DNA from: JAVBPA01 sp031549925
Lineage (GTDB): Bacteria > Bacillota > Clostridia > Oscillospirales > CAG-272
Assembly: GCA_031549925.1 (NCBI GenBank)
Contig: JAVBPA010000033.1
Coordinates: forward strand, 1-64,000
Reading direction: 5' to 3'
Length of the DNA: 64,000 nucleotides
Shown here in pieces: positions 43,539 to 52,741 of this stretch; within the stretch, counting starts at the first letter, position 1; each line of letters begins with the position of its first letter. Below the pieces are notes generated by a model. The model searched no databases and was not told the DNA's origin. It worked only from the letters and a program-made list of their open reading frames with translations. The position numbers and the translations under genes were made by a program.

Positions 43539-44837
43539 ATGAAAACATCCCGCATAAAAAAAGCGATAGAAAACGGTTTATTTGATAATATATTCAAAAA
43601 TCTTTATGGTGAAGATTTGATTTTATATCAGTGTGCCCGATATAAAAATGCTGTTATTTCATTTGAAAATATATACGGCAATGCGGGAGAGGATTCCGAT
43701 GTCTCCGTTTTTTCCGTACCGGGCAGAACAGAAGTATCAGGAAATCATACCGATCATAATAACGGTTGTGTTCTTGCGGCTGCCGTTAATTTGGATATAA
43801 TAGCGATAGCTCAAAAAACAGATGATAATATTATCAGGATTAAAAGCGAAGGTTTTTGTGAAGATATAGTTTCGCTTGACGATATTAAAATACGTGATGA
43901 TAAAAAATTTACATCAGCCGCTATAATTGCGGGTGTTTGCGATGGATTTATGAAAGAAGGGTTTTTGACAGGAGGCTTTAACGCTTATACAACAAATGAT
44001 GTCGCTAAAGGTTCCGGATTATCTTCTTCCGCCGCTTTCGAAGTTATGTGCGGTAATATCTTAAACCATTTATATAATAATGCGGCTGTTTCCGCTTCTG
44101 TTATTGCGAAAATTTCTCAATACGCCGAAAATGAATACTTTGGAAAACCCTGCGGACTTATGGATCAAACAGCCTGTGCCGTGGGCGGATTTGTCGAAAT
44201 CGATTTTTTCGATTCTAAAAATCCTGTTATAAATAAAATGTCGTTTGATTTGCAAGAAGCCGGTTATAACCTGTGTATAACGAATACGGGAGGAAACCAT
44301 GCCGATTTAAATGATGATTACGCTTCGGTTCCTGCCGAAATGAAAGCGGTTGCCGATTATTTCGGAAAGAACACTCTCCGCGGAATTGAAATGAACGATA
44401 TTTTGCAAAACATACAAAAATTAAGAGAAATAAACGGTGACAGAGCGATACTTCGCGCTTTACATTTTATTAATGAAAATAAGAGGGTAAACTCTCAAGC
44501 GAAAGCTTTGCGCAGCGGAGATTTTTCCGCGTTTCTTGACGAAGTTAACGCTTCCGGAAAATCAAGCTTTATGTGGCTGCAAAATGTTTATACAACTAAA
44601 AATATAAAAGAACAAGGAATATCTCTGGCATTGGCGATTTCAGAAGCCGTTCTTTCTGATTCGGGAAAAAAATACGGAGTCAGAGTACACGGCGGAGGAT
44701 TTGCCGGAACTATAGCCGCTTTTGTACCGAATGAATACTGTTTGGAATATAAAAAAGAAATGGAATCAGTTTTCGGTCAAAATACATGTATGACTTTAAA
44801 AATCCGCGAAGCCGGAGCTATAAAAATCGATTTATAA
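43539..44837 (+). CDS. Galactokinase-like GHMP kinase
   Basis: GHMP kinase of the galactokinase group, which makes galactose 1-phosphate. The sugar-binding signature is PGRTEVSGNHTDHNNG (normal galactokinase PGRVNLIGEHTDYN-like), the ATP loop is KGSGLSSSAAFE, CGLMDQTACAVGG contains the catalytic Asp, and HGGGFAGTIAAFVP is the third motif. At 432 residues it is longer than the usual 390, with an N-terminal helical extension of about 50. No galT or galE is adjacent. A related sugar kinase, such as for N-acetylgalactosamine, is possible. Confidence 0.85.
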   Translation: MKTSRIKKAIENGLFDNIFKNLYGEDLILYQCARYKNAVISFENIYGNAGEDSDVSVFSVPGRTEVSGNHTDHNNGCVLAAAVNLDIIAIAQKTDDNIIRIKSEGFCEDIVSLDDIKIRDDKKFTSAAIIAGVCDGFMKEGFLTGGFNAYTTNDVAKGSGLSSSAAFEVMCGNILNHLYNNAAVSASVIAKISQYAENEYFGKPCGLMDQTACAVGGFVEIDFFDSKNPVINKMSFDLQEAGYNLCITNTGGNHADLNDDYASVPAEMKAVADYFGKNTLRGIEMNDILQNIQKLREINGDRAILRALHFINENKRVNSQAKALRSGDFSAFLDEVNASGKSSFMWLQNVYTTKNIKEQGISLALAISEAVLSDSGKKYGVRVHGGGFAGTIAAFVPNEYCLEYKKEMESVFGQNTCMTLKIREAGAIKIDL

Positions 44838-44901
44838 AAATATTATTGTGTTTTTTATACAAATTTATTTATTGTTGAATATGGCATAAGAAAGAATTCA
44901 A

Positions 44902-45315
44902 ATGAAAAAAAATAAAAAAAACCGAAATATAATAAAAAATAATAATTCAAACCAAAGTAAAGCTAAAAGAATGAAAGCTCTTAAAAGGATTGGATTATTA
45001 ATAGTTTCTTTTATTGTGATTTACGGAATATATCATGCTTTTAATATAATGCAGATAAAAATTATCGTTTATTTTTATTATGCTGTTCTTTTTATATCCC
45101 TGATTGCTTTTATTGTTTTGAACAGAGGAATTGATACAAAACTTCCCGAATATGACGAACTTCCGGATGATTGGGATAATGAAAGAAAAAATATATATCT
45201 GCAGACAGAAACAAAAAAACGAAATATCGGACAAAAATTTATGTATGTTATAATACCCATTTTAATCACATTCGGCGTTGATCTTGTCTTAATGAACTTT
45301 TTTGAAAATAAATAG
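44902..45315 (+). CDS. Small three-helix membrane protein, unknown
   Basis: A 137-residue protein with a Lys/Asn-rich N-terminus, two hydrophobic segments (about 31-47 and 53-75), a charged loop with KLPEYDELPDDWD (a conserved-looking acidic motif), and a third hydrophobic segment (about 111-133). I do not recognise the family. It lies 64 bases after the kinase gene and 17 bases before walJ, so it may be co-transcribed with the walJ-rlmH genes. Confidence 0.6.
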   Translation: MKKNKKNRNIIKNNNSNQSKAKRMKALKRIGLLIVSFIVIYGIYHAFNIMQIKIIVYFYYAVLFISLIAFIVLNRGIDTKLPEYDELPDDWDNERKNIYLQTETKKRNIGQKFMYVIIPILITFGVDLVLMNFFENK

Positions 45316-45332
45316 AAGCAGTAGTTATATAT

Positions 45333-46136
45333 ATGACAATAATTGATAAAACAGAAGACTGTTCATATCCGGAAGTATGGACGCTTTTTTCCGGAAGCAG
45401 CGGTAACAGCGTTTATATAAAACACGGAGATACGAAAATTTTAATTGACGCTGGAATGGCAGCTTCCTCCGTCGAAGCTTCTCTTAATAAAATAGGAGCT
45501 TCACTAAAAGAAATAGCGGCGATATTTATAACGCATGAACATTCCGATCACATACGAGGAACCGGAGTTATCGTTCGGAGATATAACAAGGGTATTGAAG
45601 TTCACGCAGCTTCTCCTACTTCAGATTTCATTGAATGCGGAAACGGTAATTTAAAAGTACATACACCCCAATATGAATACAGCATTGGATCCCTTGTAAT
45701 ATCTTCATTCAGAACCCCGCACGACAGCAGTATGAGCGTCGGTTACGTCGTAAGAGGAGAAGGAGGGTTTTCAGCCGCGGTCGCAACTGATTTAGGATGT
45801 ATTACAGATAATGTTTTAAAAAATCTTGTGAGATGTAATAATGTAATTCTGGAATCAAATCATGATATTGATATGCTGATGAGAGGACCTTATCCTCAGA
45901 ATTTAAAGAGGCGTATAATGTCAAGAAACGGCCATTTATCAAATGCGGAATGTTCGGAGGTTGTCTGCGCTCTTTCACGCAGCGGAGTTGAAAATATACT
46001 GCTCGCACATTTAAGTCCGGAAAATAATATGCCGTCACTGGCGCTTGAAACATCGGCGGCTGCGCTTGAAAAATATAATCTTCGTCATACAACAATAGGT
46101 GTAGCTTCACCCTTTTTACCGACAAGGCTTATATAA
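45333..46136 (+). CDS. walJ: MBL-fold metallohydrolase WalJ (YycJ)
   Basis: Metallo-beta-lactamase-fold exonuclease-like protein. The N-terminal LFSGSSGNSVYI is the WalJ signature and THEHSDH is the metal-binding HxHxDH motif. Members have been linked to coordination of cell division and DNA replication through the WalRK system in streptococci and bacilli. At 267 residues it is normal. The stop is one base before the rlmH start; this gene pair is a conserved arrangement in Firmicutes. No walRK genes are in the window. Confidence 0.9.
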   Translation: MTIIDKTEDCSYPEVWTLFSGSSGNSVYIKHGDTKILIDAGMAASSVEASLNKIGASLKEIAAIFITHEHSDHIRGTGVIVRRYNKGIEVHAASPTSDFIECGNGNLKVHTPQYEYSIGSLVISSFRTPHDSSMSVGYVVRGEGGFSAAVATDLGCITDNVLKNLVRCNNVILESNHDIDMLMRGPYPQNLKRRIMSRNGHLSNAECSEVVCALSRSGVENILLAHLSPENNMPSLALETSAAALEKYNLRHTTIGVASPFLPTRLI

Positions 46137-46137
46137 A

Positions 46138-46566
46138 ATGTTTACAATAAATATTGTCGCCGCCGGAGATTTAAAAGAAGAATTTTATCGGGCAGCCGCC
46201 GCGGAATATATAAAAATGCTCTCCGCGTATGCTAAAACCAATATTATTCAAACTTCTGACATTGCAAATAAAATGATTGAAGCAATACCTCATAAATCTT
46301 ATAAAATCGCATTATGTGTTGAAGGCGCGGCTATGCCGTCCGAAGCTTTTGCGGAAAAAATCGAGAAAGCCATGATAAACGGATATTCGTCCGTTACATT
46401 TGTTATCGGAGGAAGCGAGGGGCTTGACGAATCCGTAAAAAGCCTTTGTGATATGCGTCTTTCATTTTCACAAATGACTTTTCCCCATAGGCTGATGCGT
46501 ATAATACTGCTCGAACAGATATACCGGGCGTTTACAATTATAAACGGAAAAACATACCACAAATAA
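46138..46566 (+). CDS. rlmH: 23S rRNA pseudouridine-1915 N3-methyltransferase
   Basis: SPOUT methyltransferase that methylates pseudouridine 1915 in helix 69 of 23S rRNA. The C-terminal half carries the SAM-binding FVIGGSEGL, the RLSFSQMTFPHRLMRI segment, EQIYRAFTI and the terminal YHK, all family hallmarks. At 142 residues it is a little shorter than the usual 155-160, with the shortening in the N-terminal half. It directly follows walJ. Confidence 0.93.
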   Translation: MFTINIVAAGDLKEEFYRAAAAEYIKMLSAYAKTNIIQTSDIANKMIEAIPHKSYKIALCVEGAAMPSEAFAEKIEKAMINGYSSVTFVIGGSEGLDESVKSLCDMRLSFSQMTFPHRLMRIILLEQIYRAFTIINGKTYHK

Positions 46567-46585
46567 AATATCGATAGATTTAAAA

Positions 46586-48217
46586 ATGAATATAATAAAA
46601 AAGATTTCGGGAACATTGACCGCTTTGATTGTAATGGCGGTTATTGCGGCAGCGGTTATATTATATCAAGCCGGTTATTATGATTTTACATTTATTCCGA
46701 GGAACACTTCGGAAAATAAAAACAATTTTGATAACAATGTAACAGCTCAGCCAGAAAAAGAAGAGACATTTTTAACCGAAGGCGATAATTTAAAAGATGT
46801 TTACGACATTTCAGACATTGAAAAGGAATATTCAGATAATAAAACTAATGATTCAAAAAATTCTGAAACAAAAACTTCTTCCATATCAATACCCTACACA
46901 AGCACTCTTGCGTCTCTCGGATATTCTATATCAAGAACGGGTACATATAATTCATATAACTATAAAATCGGACAAATAGAAACCCTGATTAATTTCCCCA
47001 AAATAATAAACAATGAAGACGGACAAAATGTATTATCCGTTTATATGGGTTATATATTGTATAATGACGGAGCTAATATTTCGGCTCTTCTTTCAGACGG
47101 AACGGTGGCTGTTGCCGGAATCGAAAAACTTCAGCGTACATATTTGCGTGATGCAGAAGGTAATCCGCTTTTTGGTTATGAGGGAAAGTATTACAGGCTT
47201 GTACCAGGAACAAATACAATGGAAGAAGTACAGATTGATCCGCTTTTTGCTCCTTCATTGATATACGACAGTGTATATAAAAATATATCTTTAAATAAAG
47301 TTGGATTATTCCGTTTCTACACGATAGCCGAAGAAGAAAGAAAAATCGATAGCTCAGGAAAAGATATAACCGAAAGCATAGACCATAAATTATCTGAAGC
47401 TGTAAAAGATAACAAAGATATAGAAGATCCTGAAGTATACGCTAAACTTAAAATACCGGATTATACAATAGAATACAGAGACTGTTTACGTTGGGGGTAT
47501 ACAGATTCACGCGGAAACGTGATCATTGACGCAAAATATTATTATGCTTCAGATTTTGACGAATATGGGTACGCGGTGGTCGCCGAAAGATACGGTGTCG
47601 CTTCTATTATAAATAAAAACGGTTCGGTTGTTGTAAATCTGAATTCCAGAATTTTATATCCGGAAGACAGAAACCGCCGTCCGATATTTGAAAATTATTA
47701 TTTGCCGGAACAAACTGTATCTCCTTCGGATTTCGGGCTTGATATATCCTCAGGATACATCGGTTATTATGAAGGATTGTCTAAAATCGGAATGTTCAGT
47801 TTTGATCACGGATTTATACGTATGCGTTATATGAGATACGATTATAAAAATGAAACCGAAGTTGTACGTGATGAAGAGGTTTTAATAAAGGCTGACGGAA
47901 CAAGGTTTAATATTCCAGCGGATTATAAACTTATAGCGTATTCCGATGGGATATTATTGCTCGAAAAAGACGGATTTTACGGATATTTAGATTATACAGG
48001 TAAATGGATTATCCAGCCTATTTATACATATGCGCAGCCGTTTATGCAGGGGCTCGCGGTTTTAGGCTTTGCCGACGGAAGAAAAGCAATAATTGATACT
48101 GAAGGAAATTTGGTTCTTCCCTTTAATTATACTCATATATCTAATGCTTCATCGGGGGTTATCACGGCTTTCGGCGAAGGAAGATGGTATATATTGAATA
48201 TCATGTCCAAATCATAA
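46586..48217 (+). CDS. WG-repeat protein with N-terminal membrane anchor
   Basis: A 543-residue extracytoplasmic protein: one N-terminal hydrophobic segment (about 12-33), a low-complexity Asn/Ser/Thr linker (about 45-105), then WG beta-repeats. Clear repeats are WGYTDSRGNVIIDAKYYYA, the YGVASIINKNGSVVV unit, GYLDYTGKWIIQPIYTYA and the final KAIIDTEGNLVLPFNY unit. WG repeats form beta-propeller-like or surface structures; the partner is unknown. It follows rlmH by 19 bases and precedes a solute-binding lipoprotein by 22. Confidence 0.85.
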   Translation: MNIIKKISGTLTALIVMAVIAAAVILYQAGYYDFTFIPRNTSENKNNFDNNVTAQPEKEETFLTEGDNLKDVYDISDIEKEYSDNKTNDSKNSETKTSSISIPYTSTLASLGYSISRTGTYNSYNYKIGQIETLINFPKIINNEDGQNVLSVYMGYILYNDGANISALLSDGTVAVAGIEKLQRTYLRDAEGNPLFGYEGKYYRLVPGTNTMEEVQIDPLFAPSLIYDSVYKNISLNKVGLFRFYTIAEEERKIDSSGKDITESIDHKLSEAVKDNKDIEDPEVYAKLKIPDYTIEYRDCLRWGYTDSRGNVIIDAKYYYASDFDEYGYAVVAERYGVASIINKNGSVVVNLNSRILYPEDRNRRPIFENYYLPEQTVSPSDFGLDISSGYIGYYEGLSKIGMFSFDHGFIRMRYMRYDYKNETEVVRDEEVLIKADGTRFNIPADYKLIAYSDGILLLEKDGFYGYLDYTGKWIIQPIYTYAQPFMQGLAVLGFADGRKAIIDTEGNLVLPFNYTHISNASSGVITAFGEGRWYILNIMSKS

Positions 48218-48239
48218 AAATATAAGAGGTATATAAATT

Positions 48240-49673
48240 ATGAAGAGTTTTAGTTCCATATTGGTTTTAATTTTTATGCTGACATGTTTCTTTGCGGCAT
48301 CATGTTCTGAAAAAGCGAACGAGACTGATACGACAGCTCCTGTTACAAATGAAATTACAGAGGATATGACTGAACGAATACCTGATGAACTGCCTGAAAT
48401 AAATTATGACGGTGATGAAATACGCATATTGACTTCATGCTGGTCAAATAAAGATTTAAATGCTGAAGAACAAACCGCGGATACAATGAACGATGCAATC
48501 TATGCAAGAAATTTAAAAGTACAGGAGAGATTCAATGTTGTTATCAAACCGGTGCTTGAAAGCGGATCCGAAAACGATTTTGGTCCGGCAATGAACGCTT
48601 TCAGAAAAGCTGTCGCGACCGCCGATGATATTTATCACGCTTTTTATACTATACAGGCAGTTGCGATTACAGACGCTACAAATAATATACTTGTAGATTT
48701 GTATGAACTTGATAACATAAATTTATCGAAACCATGGTGGGACAGCGGTATTTATGACGTTTGTATCGGAGATAAAGTGTTTTTTGCCACAGGTGCGATA
48801 CATTTATCAACCTCCAGTTACACAACATTGATTGCGTTTAATAAAAATTTGTTCCGCGAATGGAATATAGAATACCCGTATGGGCTTGTATCCGGCGGGG
48901 AATGGAGTTACGATAATTTTATTTCTATAATAAAAGATACCCAGCGTGATTTAAACGGAGATTCTAAAATTGATATAGACAACGATTTATACAGCATAGG
49001 GGGATGGCAGTACGAAGTCGGATATAATTTTCACACTTCTCTCGGAGGAAATGAAGTAATAAAAAATTCCGAGGGTGAGCTTGAAATAAATATTTTAAAC
49101 GAAAATTCTATAAAAGCATTGCAAAGGACAATAGATATTTTCGCCGATTACGGCGGTTTTTATAATAACGTTGAATACGGACGCGACAGAAAACTTTTTA
49201 AATCAAGCCGGCTTTTGATGCTTGACGCCAGGTTTATGGAAATAGAAGCTCTGCGTGATATGGAAGATGATTTCGGTATGCTCCCTCATCCGAGAGCGGA
49301 AGCGGGAGAAGCCGTTTACACTCAGCTTGTAAACAGCAATGTTGCGACGGTTGTGGTGGTTCCTGTAACAAATCAAGATTTGGAAATGACCGGAATAATT
49401 TTAGAAGCATTGGCTTCTGAATCATATTATGAAATAGTTCCGGTTTACAGTGAAGTTATGCTTAGAATAAAATTAACCCGCGATTCAGAATCCGAAGAAA
49501 TGCTCGATTTTATTTGGAATAATAGAACATACCGGTATGGGCTTGAAACATATAATGATGTAATCAGAGACCTTATAGCCAAGAAAGATTATAATTTTGT
49601 TTCAAAATATGAAAGACTAAATACAAAAGCTTTGCGAGAAATAGAAAAAATATCAAAAACATTTAATAATTGA
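48240..49673 (+). CDS. Extracellular solute-binding lipoprotein (family 1-like), orphan
   Basis: A 477-residue lipoprotein: signal peptide and lipobox FAASC, then a two-lobe binding-protein layout with NDAIYARNLKVQERFNVV near the N-terminus and WWDSGIYDVCIGDKVFFATG. A DLNGDSKIDIDND stretch (from Asp237) resembles an EF-hand/dockerin-type calcium loop. No permease or ATPase gene is adjacent. It is a paralogue of 60594-62078, sharing the VYERN-like and WWD segments. The ligand is probably a carbohydrate, by family. AGAGG lies about 10 bases upstream. Confidence 0.85.
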   Translation: MKSFSSILVLIFMLTCFFAASCSEKANETDTTAPVTNEITEDMTERIPDELPEINYDGDEIRILTSCWSNKDLNAEEQTADTMNDAIYARNLKVQERFNVVIKPVLESGSENDFGPAMNAFRKAVATADDIYHAFYTIQAVAITDATNNILVDLYELDNINLSKPWWDSGIYDVCIGDKVFFATGAIHLSTSSYTTLIAFNKNLFREWNIEYPYGLVSGGEWSYDNFISIIKDTQRDLNGDSKIDIDNDLYSIGGWQYEVGYNFHTSLGGNEVIKNSEGELEINILNENSIKALQRTIDIFADYGGFYNNVEYGRDRKLFKSSRLLMLDARFMEIEALRDMEDDFGMLPHPRAEAGEAVYTQLVNSNVATVVVVPVTNQDLEMTGIILEALASESYYEIVPVYSEVMLRIKLTRDSESEEMLDFIWNNRTYRYGLETYNDVIRDLIAKKDYNFVSKYERLNTKALREIEKISKTFNN

Positions 49674-49681
49674 TAATATTT

Positions 49682-49727
49682 AAAACTCTAATTTTTCTGA
49701 AATAATTTTAGAATATTAGAGTTTTTT
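49682..49727 (+). terminator. Terminator of the solute-binding gene
   Basis: An 11-base stem, AAAACTCTAAT (49682-49692) with ATTAGAGTTTT (49715-49725), a 22-base AT-rich loop, and a final T run. Confidence 0.75.
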
Positions 49728-49803
49728 ACTTGATTTCCTGCGGAATTTCCCATCTTTAAACTGTGGTTTATTGGATTCGCAGGATTTTTTTGCTTTACAT
49801 TGC

Positions 49804-49832
49804 TTGACAATTGTAGATGTTGATGATATAAT
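49804..49832 (+). promoter_or_regulatory. Promoter of the FtsX-type permease gene
   Basis: Perfect TTGACA (49804-49809), 17-base spacer, perfect TATAAT (49827-49832) with extended TGA, about 50 bases before the ATG. Confidence 0.85.
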
Positions 49833-49883
49833 AATTAAATATACAAATTATGCGTATTAGGAAGGAAAGGGAGAAAAAATTCA

Positions 49884-52727
49884 ATGAAAGAAAAAATAAA
49901 ATATTATTTTCAGATGAACATTAAACCGGCGGTTAAAAATATATTTTTTAATTTTCGTGCAAATATATTTTTTTTCTGTGTTATTTTTATTCTTCAGATA
50001 ATAATGGGGAGCGTTATATGTGCCCAGTCGTCGAATAAAACCCTTGATGAAAGACGCATAAGAGAAGAATATGATTATCATATATTATTTCGCGGAGTAA
50101 GCCGTTATTGGTCGGAAATGCTGGTTTATTGGGAAGATCGTTATTATATGAGAGGTAACGGCGAATATGAAATTCTAAAATATGAAGAAGTACAAATCGG
50201 AGGGGAAGAACCCGTTTGGGATTTTTATATAAAACTCAGCGGAGGCCGTGACGAAGAAGACGATTTAAACATAGTTTACTGGGGCTTTATATCACAATTT
50301 AAAAATGTTGTAACGACTAGTACTACAGATGCGTCAATGTATGTATCACCGCTTTTTTACAAGGATGCCGAATATCGCTTTTCAACATTATTTTTTTGGA
50401 TTGTTGAAGAATTAACAAAGCACAAACCGTCTGTCAGCACTATTTTCGGAATTGATGTTCCATATGAAAACAAACCTCTGTTCGGAATATTTTGGAATTA
50501 TTTATATGACAGCGGAGATGTTGTTTTTATCGCAACAATTATAATTTTAATTATAGTTGCTTTTATAATTATGATTATATTATTATCGGTCCGCCAAAAC
50601 CATCATAAATTTAATTATGGGATATTTATGACATACGGAGCCGATTCTAAAAAGCTTTTTCATTTAGCGGTTTGGGAAACATTGCTTGTTATCGGAATAA
50701 CTCTTATTCCTGCATATATAATGGCAGCTTTTATAAATATGCTGCTTCACTTTTCATCTTCTATCGGATATATAATTAAACTTGATGGAATAATCATAAC
50801 ATTTATACTAACAGTTATGATAACGCTGGCAGCTCAGTTTATAACGGTTAAAAAAATGGCGAAACAACAAATAATTACACTTTTATACGCCGAAAATAAT
50901 TCTAACATGGTATCTTCCCCGCGTATGTCATTCGAATTTTATGGACTTAAATTTCCTCTTAAATATGTTGCTTATTCATTTTGGCGTTTTAGGAAATATT
51001 ATATTCCTTTGGTTATTACGGCTGCAGGATATTGTGCTATATTTGTCTGCGGTATATATTTTACTTTTATGTACACAAACGCATTAAATTCGTCTGTTGA
51101 ACCTCAGTTTACAATTACTATTCCGGCTACAGACTGGTATGATTACAATTATCTTGTTAAAGAAAAATTATTTGAAATAAACGGAGTTACCGATGTAGTA
51201 TCCGAAATCAGTTCGATAGCTTCTGAAGTGGTTTCCCACATAGTTGTTGATCGAAAATTGGTAATGAAGGGAAACGGATTTACAAATGTTGTAAATGATG
51301 AAAACTCAATGGCTACTAACGATTTTACCTATATCGCAGCGGATAAAAATATAGCTGACAGATTAAAAAATAAATTCGGAGAAGAAGCAATTGAATTTAT
51401 CAACGACGAGAATTCTGTAACTGTTTCATTCACTAAAAACGAAATAAGGCAACTTGACATAAAAATAGGAGATAAAATAAAAATTGCAGATTTTATAGAA
51501 GCAAAAGGCGGAATAGATTTAGCTGATGATAATACAAAAATTTTGGAACAGCAGCTTTTGCAATATGATTTCAATTATGAAATATTTACAGTTTCTTCCG
51601 TTATAGAAGAAGAACGAACCGACAGCGCAATGCGTATTTATATAAATTATAATAAATATATGGAAATTGCGGGGGATACGAGAGCCGAACTCTTTTTATC
51701 ATTTGTTGCATTTAATCACGAACAAATCCGCGAAGCATATTTTCCGGTCGGAGAATATTACGAAGAGTATGTAGAGTATTATTTGTACACTGAAAATAAC
51801 CAGGAAATCGCTGCTGTAACGGATGTCACGTACCATACAACAGATGAATACGAATTATACGGACTTGAAAAAAAACCTTATACAGGAGATATAAACGCAC
51901 CTCTTTTATATGAAAATAATATTATATTATCACGCTGTATAAACGGCAATAACGCATTGTCGGTTACGGTGGGAGATAAGATTAATATTGCGGTAATAAA
52001 TACAATAGCAAATTATCCGGACTCCTCGCTTACGGGGCTTGACAGACTGGAAAACCAAATATATAATAATGAATATGAATTTATGTCTTTTACCGTAGGC
52101 TGTATAATCGACGACCCGGATTCAAAAACTCTTGATATTTATTTTTCGCCTGATTCATATAAAGAAATAACCGGCAATTCGCAGCAATACGAAAATATTT
52201 CGGTATATACCGACACAGGCAAAACCGATGTAAACTCTATATTTAATGATATCCGTCAATGGGGATATTTCTTCGGCAATTCTTCGATAAAGAATCATAA
52301 TACTTCGTTTAAAGCGGAAATGGAAAAAAACTATAATTATACTGGTTATATGATCATGATTTCCGCTGCGCTCGTTATAATAAGTATACCCGGAATAATA
52401 TATACGCAGCTTTTGTTTTATTATAAAAGAAGAGGTGAAATTAAATTGCTGCGGGTATACGGAGCTGTTGATTTTTCAATTAAAAAGCTTTTTTATTATG
52501 ATTTTATAATATATTCGTTATTGACGATAACTGTTTATCCGGTTTTTATAATTATTGGAATTATAAATATATTCAACGCGGCCCGCGGAATGGGAACAAT
52601 GCTGGCTTCATTTGAATTTCCTTTAGTTACATTTATATTGGGAATTGTTATATTAATTGCAGAAGGAATAATTTCGATATTACTTCCATATTTGATATCT
52701 GAAAAAAATAATGATTACAAATTATAA
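49884..52727 (+). CDS. FtsX-type ABC permease, 947 residues, no adjacent ATPase
   Basis: A large MacB/FtsX-like permease. The first membrane segment is at about 22-47, followed by an extracytoplasmic stretch, then a three-helix FtsX core (about 215-325) with the family's MTYGADSKKLFHLAVWE loop. After a further helix (about 365-395) a long extracytoplasmic domain (about 400-810) precedes the second FtsX core (about 820-940) with YYKRRGEIKLLRVYGA. Such proteins couple to an ABC ATPase and export or sense peptides or antibiotics. No ATPase lies beside it. It is followed 14 bases later by a URO-D-like gene. The promoter is near-consensus. Confidence 0.85.
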   Translation: MKEKIKYYFQMNIKPAVKNIFFNFRANIFFFCVIFILQIIMGSVICAQSSNKTLDERRIREEYDYHILFRGVSRYWSEMLVYWEDRYYMRGNGEYEILKYEEVQIGGEEPVWDFYIKLSGGRDEEDDLNIVYWGFISQFKNVVTTSTTDASMYVSPLFYKDAEYRFSTLFFWIVEELTKHKPSVSTIFGIDVPYENKPLFGIFWNYLYDSGDVVFIATIIILIIVAFIIMIILLSVRQNHHKFNYGIFMTYGADSKKLFHLAVWETLLVIGITLIPAYIMAAFINMLLHFSSSIGYIIKLDGIIITFILTVMITLAAQFITVKKMAKQQIITLLYAENNSNMVSSPRMSFEFYGLKFPLKYVAYSFWRFRKYYIPLVITAAGYCAIFVCGIYFTFMYTNALNSSVEPQFTITIPATDWYDYNYLVKEKLFEINGVTDVVSEISSIASEVVSHIVVDRKLVMKGNGFTNVVNDENSMATNDFTYIAADKNIADRLKNKFGEEAIEFINDENSVTVSFTKNEIRQLDIKIGDKIKIADFIEAKGGIDLADDNTKILEQQLLQYDFNYEIFTVSSVIEEERTDSAMRIYINYNKYMEIAGDTRAELFLSFVAFNHEQIREAYFPVGEYYEEYVEYYLYTENNQEIAAVTDVTYHTTDEYELYGLEKKPYTGDINAPLLYENNIILSRCINGNNALSVTVGDKINIAVINTIANYPDSSLTGLDRLENQIYNNEYEFMSFTVGCIIDDPDSKTLDIYFSPDSYKEITGNSQQYENISVYTDTGKTDVNSIFNDIRQWGYFFGNSSIKNHNTSFKAEMEKNYNYTGYMIMISAALVIISIPGIIYTQLLFYYKRRGEIKLLRVYGAVDFSIKKLFYYDFIIYSLLTITVYPVFIIIGIINIFNAARGMGTMLASFEFPLVTFILGIVILIAEGIISILLPYLISEKNNDYKL

Positions 52728-52741
52728 TTTGGAGGCGGCAT

